From assembly GCA_937890845.1 (NCBI GenBank), contig CALADR010000224.1, positions 1-5,679 of the forward strand: a stretch of 5,679 bases of DNA, written 5' to 3'. The translations under genes and the position numbers were made by a program. Source of the stretch: an uncultured Bacteroidales bacterium (lineage in GTDB: Bacteria; Bacteroidota; Bacteroidia; Bacteroidales; UBA932). The notes beneath the pieces are model-generated. The model was given only the letters and a program-made list of their open reading frames with translations. It was not told the DNA's origin and searched no databases. Shown here piece after piece: positions 1 to 5,679 of this stretch (position 1 is the stretch's first letter; every line of letters starts with the position of its first letter).

Positions 1-1418
1 CCTGTAACAGACACTCTCTCAGCTGTAAAGTTGTCTTTACGTGCAATAATCTCATCAATATCCGAAGCATTCAACTCCTTTGCAGCACCATCATTAACCT
101 TCTGAGTATCAGACTTCAAAAGAATTGGAGAACCGATCTGGAAACCTTTGTTAAAATCAGCCATATTACCTACTACCTTAACGACATATCCATCCTTGTA
201 AGAGTGTTTGTCATTGGTATAGATGAACAACGAAGCTGACTTGTCTGTAACGATAAATCCCTTTGAACAAGCTGAAGCAGTTACGGTTCCTTCTACAGTC
301 ACCCAGCCACCAGCCTTCGCTGCATCTGCAATAGAAGAAGGATCAGGAACGATACCCTGCTGAGTGAAAGTATATGTCACCTCAGATTTGTTGGCACCGC
401 TGTGTGACGAGAACTTTATCTCTCCGGCACGCGGAGCTTTTTTCTCCTCATAAGATGCGATATTGAACTTGACAAGAGCTGTATCACAAGGATTTGGCTC
501 GAGTTTGCTTGGAACACCGGCAATGTAATCCATTCCTGAGTATGTCACCCAGTCTGCACAAGACTCTGCCACTGCAGGGAATACACCGTTGCCCTTATAG
601 GCTACCTTAACCTGAAGTTCAGTTGCATCTTTCTTGAGTTCTACAGAAGGAGTAGTAACCTTAAGCAAAGACTTTGTAAGCTTCTTTACTGAAACATTTA
701 CAAGCTGTGGAGTACCTTTATAAGAGCCTTTTGGACCTTCAATCTCCACTTCGTCTCCTACTTCAAGACCAATGCTCTTGAAATTCTTGGTTTTACCCTT
801 TGAATCAAGTGTTCCGTAAATATACATTTCACCGGTAGCGTCCTTGATATACCAGTTTCCGTACTCGAAATTCTCTATGGAAGTACATACTCCTTTCAGT
901 CTGAATGTCTTTCCGTCCGGAGCAGCTGCAACCTCAGCACAAGTGGCTGTCTGAGCTTCCATAGACCCCTGACGTACTCTAAGGAACTGCTTGTTGTTTC
1001 CTGCATAGAGAGCAATCTCAATTTCACGTCCTCCGTTTGTTTCTTCTGCAGAGAATGTAATCTTGGTTTCACCGGACTCTCCCTTAAGAACAGTAGCCTT
1101 AAGCCAGCTAGGAGTCTTTGATTCTATTTCGGACTCAGGGTTTGTAAGGTTACCGAATTCATCGTATTTTGCCTTATAAGTCTTGCCGGCCTCATCTTTG
1201 GCAAATTCAACAACGTCCGGCCAAGTCTCATTGATTACAAACTGCCAGTTCTCAGTAGCTGTAACTGTAAGCTCCGCAGTGCCGCCTTTGTCGGAAATGG
1301 AAAGATAAGTCTTGTCAAGCTGAATATTGTCAAATGAACCTACAGGATCATTCTTCACGCATCCGCCGAACAAAACGGCAGAAGCCAAAACGGTCGAGAA
1401 TAAATATTTAAGTTTCAT
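1..1418 (-). CDS. BACON/OB-fold multidomain surface lipoprotein, 3' end cut by window
   Basis: The first 472 codons are present; the C-terminus lies beyond the window start. The N-terminus is a lipoprotein signal: two lysines (K2, K4), a hydrophobic stretch and FGGC with C20 as the lipidated residue, so the mature protein should be anchored in the outer membrane. Visible modules alternate: a BACON-like beta-sandwich at about 30-152 (NWQF at 57-60, closing strand FLRVRQG), an OB-like domain at 155-247, a second sandwich at 252-355 (closing TYTFTQQG), a second OB-like domain at 361-450, and the start of a probable third from about 463. These assignments rest on pattern recognition, not a profile search. 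The start at 1418 follows the receptor stop by 18 bases with a GGAAA seven bases upstream, so the gene is probably co-transcribed with the receptor. BACON domains are usually linked to glycan or protein binding. C287 and C311 could form a disulfide. Ligand and any catalytic role are unknown. Confidence 0.85.
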   Translation of the reverse strand, partial: MKLKYLFSTVLASAVLFGGCVKNDPVGSFDNIQLDKTYLSISDKGGTAELTVTATENWQFVINETWPDVVEFAKDEAGKTYKAKYDEFGNLTNPESEIESKTPSWLKATVLKGESGETKITFSAEETNGGREIEIALYAGNNKQFLRVRQGSMEAQTATCAEVAAAPDGKTFRLKGVCTSIENFEYGNWYIKDATGEMYIYGTLDSKGKTKNFKSIGLEVGDEVEIEGPKGSYKGTPQLVNVSVKKLTKSLLKVTTPSVELKKDATELQVKVAYKGNGVFPAVAESCADWVTYSGMDYIAGVPSKLEPNPCDTALVKFNIASYEEKKAPRAGEIKFSSHSGANKSEVTYTFTQQGIVPDPSSIADAAKAGGWVTVEGTVTASACSKGFIVTDKSASLFIYTNDKHSYKDGYVVKVVGNMADFNKGFQIGSPILLKSDTQKVNDGAAKELNASDIDEIIARKDNFTAERVSVT

Positions 1419-1436
1419 AGTTTAATTTCCGATAAA

Positions 1437-4400
1437 TTAGTTGAACATATACTTTATTCCCACTGAAGCATACCAGCACTGACCAATAGAGTGGTTAGGC
1501 ACGAAAGTCTCAAGACTGCCATTAACTGCCTTTGGAGTAGAGAATACAGGATATCCTTCTGCATCAGTATTTTCATATTTGAGAATACGTGCATCCATAA
1601 TATCAGAATTGATATATTTTGCAACACCCCATTTAGAATTGAAGATATTGAGGAGGTTCTTGATATCAATGCTCAACTGAAGAGTATTGGTAGTCTTGCC
1701 TATCCTCACCTTGAAGTCATGCTTGTAGCTGAAGTCAAGTCTGTGAACCCAAGGAGAATAAAGGCTGTATGCCTCTGCATATTCACCCTGATGCTTGCTG
1801 AGGTATTTGCTGTTGTGGACATAATCCATAAAGCGGTCACGGTCATTTTCTGAAACGAATCTGAACTCATTGTTTGCTACCTGCTCGTCAGTAGGGATAT
1901 AGATTGCATCATATGCATATCCGTCACCGTTCATATCGTTTGCAAGCATATATGAGTAGTTGTATCCGCCTCGCCATGTCTCATATATAAGGCTGAAATG
2001 GTTTCCGCATTTGTCCTTATGAGTAAGGGCTGCTACAAAACGGTCAGGTGTAACATACTGTGAGTTGTGGAGTCTGATATTGTTCGGACCCTCTGAAGTA
2101 GCTACATAGGTAAATGCAGACTCAGCGTTTGAACCAGGCATACCAGTGATTTCCTTAGAACCTGTATGAGTATATGCTGCCATGAAGTCAAGACCTTTGA
2201 CAGGGCTGATATTCAAAGTTGCGTTAGCAGAATAACCATATCCTTTATGAGTGTTCTCAAGAACGAATGCCTTTGTTCCTGATCTGAAATCAGTAGGATA
2301 TACCGGACGGCTGTCAGCACCGTTCCATCTTGCAAATCCCTCTACCGGACGCATGCTCCAGTCTGAAATAGTAACTCCGTTCACAGTCTTGTTGAAGATA
2401 CCCTCAACAGTAATTGAGAATGGGAATGAAGTAGGGAACCTGTAGTCGAGAGCAAGTGAAGTCTTCCATACCTGAGGCATCTTGAACTTAGGATCAACTG
2501 CAGAAATTGAAGAAGGTACCGTTCCCTCGTCAGGTGAAATAGTAGAAGGATAACCCATCCCGATAAGTTTGTCAAGAAGGGCCTGGGTAGTAGCCTTTCC
2601 GTTAGCATCAGTAACAAGGCCGCCGTTGAAGTGATCAGCCATAGAACCATAACCGAGTTTGCCAAGGTTCTTGTCATTAAGCTGTGCCTGATACTGCACC
2701 ATACCTGAGTTGGTAGGCATATTGGTAAAGAACACAAGAGGAAGACGTCCTGAGAAAAGACCTGTACCTCCACGGAGTGTAAGGCTTCTGTCTTCAACTA
2801 TATCCCAGTTGAAACCGACCCTAGGCGAGACTGTAACACTTGCATTAGGCCATTTTCCTGTATCGATATGACGGATTTTTCCGTTTCTGTCAGGATACTC
2901 AAGAGCCTTGATTTTGTTATTTGTCATCAGGTCACTGTTGTCAAAGAACAGGCCGTCAAGACGGAGTCCGTAAGTAAGTTTGAATCTTTCAGAAGCGCTC
3001 CATTCATCCTGTGCGTAGATACCGAGTTTGTGGAACTGAACCCTTGCTGCAGGATTCTTCTCACCGTCATAACCGTAAGTGAGACATACTACTTCAGGAG
3101 TCCTTCCTTCGATGAAGTCATCCACACTTGAATAACGGTAATAACCTGTACCGTTTCTCATATAAGCGTTGTCAGCCATCTGATACTCATAGTTCAGACC
3201 CATAGTCACCTTATGGTTACCGCCATAGAAAATGAGGTCGTCTTTAATGTTCGCTACAGTGTTATGAACAGCATTGTTATGAGTAAAGAGCTCATATCCG
3301 AGAGACATATAGGAAGTGTTTGTTCCTGTTCCGTCCTGGATATCAATGAAAGGGAACTCTGAAGAGTTGCTTCCGCGCACATCGTCAAGTTTTGAGAATG
3401 TAGCAAGGAGCTGGTTTGAGAGCTTGTCACTGATACGGCTGTTCAAATCAAGTGATACTGAATGAACGAGGTTGTTCATAGAGTACATCGAATTTGAGAA
3501 AGCCATAGAATACAATGAAGTACGTGCATATGCAGAACGTGTACCGCCGTCCATTGAAGTCGCGTTAGGACCGTTCCATGCAGTATTGTTAGTATAATTA
3601 TAGCGAAGAGCCAGATGATTCTTAGAATTGATGTTCCAGTCAAGTCTGGCAAGAACCTTCATATTGCTTTCATCTGCAGGGAAGTTTGTATAAGAACCCG
3701 GATCATATCCATATTTTTCCATAACATGGTTCTTGACTCTTTCCATATCCTCTACCTTTGCATAAGAAAGGAATGCAGACTCATCGCCGACACCGTCTTC
3801 CGATGCTCTCCAGCGTACTGCTACAGAAGGGGTCTTTGCATATTCGAAGTTAACAAAGAAGAAGAGCTTGTTCTTTACGATAGGACCTCCGAGAGTCGCA
3901 CCGTAAGTTGTGCTGCGGTCTCTTTCCCTTGCACCTGGTATCTGCTCTCCGTAAACTGTATCACCACGCATATTCTCGTTGCGGTGGTAAATATAGGCAG
4001 ATCCTTTGAAAGTATTTGTTCCTGATTTAGTTACAGCATTTACACCTCCACCGATGAAGTTTGTCTGACGAACATCATAAGGGGAAATAACGACCTGCAC
4101 TTCCTCAATGGCATCAAGTGAGATAGGATTACCTCCTCCAGGAAGACCGTCGTTAAGACCGAAGTTGTTGTTGAAATTCGCTCCGTCAACAGTAAAGTTT
4201 GCAGTACGGCCGTCAGCTCCGGCAAATGTCATTCCGTTTCCGCCGTATGGTGAAAGACGGGTTACATCAGTAATGCTCCTGCTTACTGTAGGAAGTGAAT
4301 TCATCTGAGTGCTTGAGATGTTTGTAGCCGCACCTGTCTTCTCTGCAGAAAACTTTGATGCAGGAGCTGCTATAACAACTGCCTCACTCAACATTTCAGC

Positions 4401-4742
4401 ATCCTCCTTGAGACTTGCATTCAAAGCAAAGGCTTCAGCAAGCTGAAGTGTAACATCTGTGTAAGTCAGGGACTGATATCCGAGACAAGAAATTTCAACA
4501 GAATAAGGACCGCCTGTACGCATACCATTGATAGTATAACGGCCATCCTCATTTGTTGTGGCACCATAAACTGTACCGGAAGGCTGATGTGTTGCCATAA
4601 CAGCAGCGCCAATTACTGGCACGCCATTTGCATCTACGACACGACCACCAAGGCTGGACGTAGTTACCTGGGCATTCAACATATACCCCCCTACAAACAT
4701 TGCCGCCAAAGCGAACAAAAAGATTTTAATTGTTTGTTTCAT
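1437..4742 (-). CDS. Oar-like TonB-dependent outer-membrane receptor
   Basis: Complete, 1101 residues, a usual size for the Oar-like family. Residues 1-24 form a signal peptide (K2, hydrophobic core, LNA before Q25). A carboxypeptidase-regulatory-like beta-sandwich spans about 30-113 (GRVVDANGVPVIGA, later GRYTINGM). A TonB-box-like EAVVIAA lies at 120-126. The plug, about 127-250, contains FTVDGANFNNNFGLN, SPYDVRQTNFIGGGVNAVTKSG and GTNTFKGSAY, the Oar-type signature rather than the SusC one. The rest is barrel, with a DMNGDG loop at 936-941, KNLLNIFN near the end and a last strand ending KYMFN. The reading frame stays open upstream to 4817, but the ATG at 4742 is chosen because it gives a clean signal peptide and because the promoter lies inside the longer version. 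Family role: energy-dependent import across the outer membrane using TonB-ExbBD. It heads an operon with the downstream lipoprotein. Substrate unknown. Confidence 0.93.
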   Translation of the reverse strand: MKQTIKIFLFALAAMFVGGYMLNAQVTTSSLGGRVVDANGVPVIGAAVMATHQPSGTVYGATTNEDGRYTINGMRTGGPYSVEISCLGYQSLTYTDVTLQLAEAFALNASLKEDAEMLSEAVVIAAPASKFSAEKTGAATNISSTQMNSLPTVSRSITDVTRLSPYGGNGMTFAGADGRTANFTVDGANFNNNFGLNDGLPGGGNPISLDAIEEVQVVISPYDVRQTNFIGGGVNAVTKSGTNTFKGSAYIYHRNENMRGDTVYGEQIPGARERDRSTTYGATLGGPIVKNKLFFFVNFEYAKTPSVAVRWRASEDGVGDESAFLSYAKVEDMERVKNHVMEKYGYDPGSYTNFPADESNMKVLARLDWNINSKNHLALRYNYTNNTAWNGPNATSMDGGTRSAYARTSLYSMAFSNSMYSMNNLVHSVSLDLNSRISDKLSNQLLATFSKLDDVRGSNSSEFPFIDIQDGTGTNTSYMSLGYELFTHNNAVHNTVANIKDDLIFYGGNHKVTMGLNYEYQMADNAYMRNGTGYYRYSSVDDFIEGRTPEVVCLTYGYDGEKNPAARVQFHKLGIYAQDEWSASERFKLTYGLRLDGLFFDNSDLMTNNKIKALEYPDRNGKIRHIDTGKWPNASVTVSPRVGFNWDIVEDRSLTLRGGTGLFSGRLPLVFFTNMPTNSGMVQYQAQLNDKNLGKLGYGSMADHFNGGLVTDANGKATTQALLDKLIGMGYPSTISPDEGTVPSSISAVDPKFKMPQVWKTSLALDYRFPTSFPFSITVEGIFNKTVNGVTISDWSMRPVEGFARWNGADSRPVYPTDFRSGTKAFVLENTHKGYGYSANATLNISPVKGLDFMAAYTHTGSKEITGMPGSNAESAFTYVATSEGPNNIRLHNSQYVTPDRFVAALTHKDKCGNHFSLIYETWRGGYNYSYMLANDMNGDGYAYDAIYIPTDEQVANNEFRFVSENDRDRFMDYVHNSKYLSKHQGEYAEAYSLYSPWVHRLDFSYKHDFKVRIGKTTNTLQLSIDIKNLLNIFNSKWGVAKYINSDIMDARILKYENTDAEGYPVFSTPKAVNGSLETFVPNHSIGQCWYASVGIKYMFN

Positions 4743-4783
4743 AAGTGGTAATATAAATAAAGTAATATTTAAAATCACTTGAA

Positions 4784-4815
4784 GCCGCAAAGTTACAAAT
4801 TTTATAGATTGCGGC
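4784..4815. repeat. 7-bp inverted repeat spanning the receptor promoter
   Basis: GCCGCAA at 4784-4790 and its exact reverse complement TTGCGGC at 4809-4815 are separated by 18 bases. One arm overlaps the last bases of the -7 element and the other touches the -33 TTTG. Read on the minus strand, both promoter elements sit in the near-identical octamers TTTGCCGC and TTTGCGGC. These are the most G/C-rich blocks in an otherwise A/T-rich gap. It could be an operator for a dimeric regulator, or chance. The arm centres are 25 bp apart, which is not a whole number of helical turns. Confidence 0.4.
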
Positions 4816-4818
4816 AAA
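4788..4818 (-). promoter_or_regulatory. Bacteroidota sigma-type promoter for the receptor operon
   Basis: On the minus strand a TTTG (4818-4815) is followed after exactly 19 bases by TAACTTTG (4795-4788). This fits the Bacteroidota primary-sigma pattern of a -33 TTTG and a -7 TAnnTTTG. Transcription should begin a few bases further on, around 4778-4784, leaving a leader of roughly 35-40 A/T-rich bases without a Shine-Dalgarno sequence before the ATG at 4742, which is common in this phylum. The region upstream (about 4820-4860) is very A/T-rich and could act as an UP-like element. The match is seen directly; activity is inferred. Confidence 0.75.
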
Positions 4819-4860
4819 TTCCTGTTCTATATATTAACTAAATTTTAATTGTATTTCTAT

Positions 4861-5514
4861 CTATCCCATCAATTCCTGAAGTACACCCAACGAATTGATA
4901 TTCAGCGATGTTTCAGTATGAAATTCCAAATATCGCAATAAACCTGAAGCCAATCTGGCGCGCACTTTTCCTGACATGGGAAGGAGCATTGTCTGCTCAA
5001 AAGTCCCGGTAAGGAAAAGCTCCATGATTCCTGCATCGTCCCCAGTAAAAGGCTCAAGGTCCGAGACAGAAGGAGCGAATCCCATAACAACCGCCAGTTC
5101 CAGCAAAAACCTTATATGGAAATTACTGAAGTCTGTTTCTACTGCATCCAGAAGCAGAATATTCTTCTTGCACCAGTCAAAAAGCCCGGGATCGTCAGTT
5201 CCCTCCTTAAGCATCCTGAAAAGAACCTCTCCGATAAAAACAGATATGGAGTTCTTATATAGATTTCCCCGTATATTGTAAAGAGGGGACACAAGAACAG
5301 GATGTCTGGCAGTAAACAGCAAGGAACGCGTATTTTCTGAAATACTGCATTCCAATATGCTCAATGGCTGGAACATAGTCATCATACTGCCGTTTCCGAT
5401 ACTTTTGAACAAAAAAGCCCTGCGTCCATACTCCCGGCTCAGAGTATGGACCACGACTGAGCGATCTCCCGTCCTAGTGTAATGCAAGACAATCAGTTCA
5501 GACTCAGCAGACAT
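4861..5514 (-). CDS. recO: DNA repair protein RecO
   Basis: 217 residues, complete. RecO helps load RecA onto SSB-coated single-stranded DNA with RecR in the RecFOR pathway, in the cytoplasm. The N-terminal OB-fold covers about 1-75, with the family pattern ELIVLHYTRTGDRSVVVHTL followed by the glycine and aromatic stretch EYGRRAFLF and MFQPLSILE. The helical C-terminal part covers about 80-217 and includes NSISVFIGEVLFRMLKE, SNFHIRFLLEL, VVMGFAPS and the closing LGVLQELMG, all recognisable from Bacteroidales RecO. It is somewhat shorter than the roughly 240 residues I would expect. Only two cysteines are present (C56, C115), so the four-cysteine zinc site of some RecO proteins is absent. The ATG at 5514 places the conserved first strand at the usual distance from the N-terminus. 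It begins 11 bases after the rdgB stop and is probably co-transcribed; no strong Shine-Dalgarno is seen. Confidence 0.9.
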   Translation of the reverse strand: MSAESELIVLHYTRTGDRSVVVHTLSREYGRRAFLFKSIGNGSMMTMFQPLSILECSISENTRSLLFTARHPVLVSPLYNIRGNLYKNSISVFIGEVLFRMLKEGTDDPGLFDWCKKNILLLDAVETDFSNFHIRFLLELAVVMGFAPSVSDLEPFTGDDAGIMELFLTGTFEQTMLLPMSGKVRARLASGLLRYLEFHTETSLNINSLGVLQELMG

Positions 5515-5525
5515 CCGGGACTCAT

Positions 5526-5679
5526 TTACATAGTGGAAAGAAAAGCCGCCATGGCCCGCAATGCCTTACCTCTATGGGATATGGCATTTTTCTCATCTTC
5601 GGAAATGTCCGCCAGTGTTTTTCCAGGATATTCATCCGGAATGAAGACAGGATCATAGCCGAAACCGCCGTTTCCGGAT
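5526..5679 (-). CDS. rdgB: RdgB/HAM1-family XTP/dITP pyrophosphatase, C-terminal 50 residues only
   Basis: Only the last 50 codons and the TAA stop are in the window; the 5' part lies beyond the right edge. The fragment carries the two most diagnostic C-terminal motifs of the family: GGFGYDPVFIP, which contributes to the nucleotide pocket, and ISHRGKAL, whose Ser-His-Arg recognises the purine base. The protein hydrolyses non-canonical purine nucleoside triphosphates (ITP, dITP, XTP) to the monophosphate and pyrophosphate in the cytoplasm, keeping deaminated purines out of nucleic acids. The ending AAFLSTM shortly after the SHR helix is the normal C-terminus, so there is no sign of truncation at this end. 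It lies 11 bases upstream of recO on the same strand. Confidence 0.93.
   Translation of the reverse strand, partial: SGNGGFGYDPVFIPDEYPGKTLADISEDEKNAISHRGKALRAMAAFLSTM

Noticed and set aside
1491..1853. A 120-codon open frame on the plus strand.
   Set aside because: It lies wholly antisense to the receptor barrel, has no recognisable protein features, and reads as a shadow of the receptor's codon pattern.
3615..4025. A 136-codon open frame on the plus strand.
   Set aside because: Antisense to the receptor; cysteine-rich and low-plausibility composition, with no promoter or ribosome-binding context supporting it.
1437..4742. Calling the receptor SusC/RagA.
   Set aside because: The plug carries the Oar-type signature (FTVDGANFNNNFGLN, SPYDVRQTNF) rather than the SusC/RagA signature, and no SusD follows in the visible part.
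4743..4817. A 25-codon upstream extension of the receptor reading frame beginning at an ATG at 4817.
   Set aside because: It would contain the -7 promoter element and bury the signal peptide behind 25 extra residues. The ATG at 4742 gives a standard signal peptide.
4833..4849. ATTAA...TTAAT dyad just after recO, considered as a terminator.
   Set aside because: The stem is only five A/T pairs and is not followed by a clear T run; it is more likely part of the A/T-rich promoter upstream region.
4976..5281. A 101-codon open frame on the plus strand antisense to recO.
   Set aside because: Serine/lysine-rich shadow of a well-recognised gene with no independent support.
5493..5525. A ten-codon frame whose ATG directly follows the rdgB TAA stop, overlapping the recO start.
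   Set aside because: It is out of frame with recO, ends at once, and has no independent support; the recO ATG at 5514 fits the family N-terminus.

Overview
The window looks like a piece of a Bacteroidota chromosome, most likely order Bacteroidales; genus is not resolved. The evidence is a TonB-dependent receptor with an N-terminal carboxypeptidase-regulatory-like domain, a lipoprotein built of BACON-like and OB-like modules, a promoter matching the Bacteroidota -33 TTTG / -7 TAnnTTTG pattern, A/T-rich leaders without strong Shine-Dalgarno sequences, and a RecO of the short Bacteroidales type. All four genes lie on the minus strand, so transcription runs from high to low coordinates. Coding density is high, and no stretch over 300 bases lacks a gene.

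In transcription order, the window first holds the last 50 codons of an RdgB/HAM1-family nucleotide pyrophosphatase (5526-5679, cut by the window edge). After 11 bases comes recO (4861-5514), a recombination-mediator protein. These two housekeeping genes (nucleotide-pool cleaning and DNA repair) probably share a transcript. A 118-base gap follows (4743-4860). It carries no convincing terminator but does hold a well-formed Bacteroidota promoter whose two elements are embedded in a short inverted repeat.

That promoter should drive a two-gene or longer envelope operon. Its first gene encodes an 1101-residue Oar-like TonB-dependent outer-membrane receptor (1437-4742). Eighteen bases after its stop begins a lipoprotein gene (1-1418, 3' end outside the window) encoding alternating BACON-like beta-sandwiches and OB-like domains. 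The pairing suggests an outer-membrane uptake or binding system in which the lipoprotein holds a ligand next to the TonB-driven receptor, in the way SusD partners SusC; neither protein is a SusC or SusD homologue. The substrate cannot be read from the sequence. The lipoprotein's missing C-terminus, which could carry a catalytic domain, is the most informative part not in view.

No RNA genes, insertion sequences, CRISPR arrays, phage genes or obvious transfer signatures were seen.
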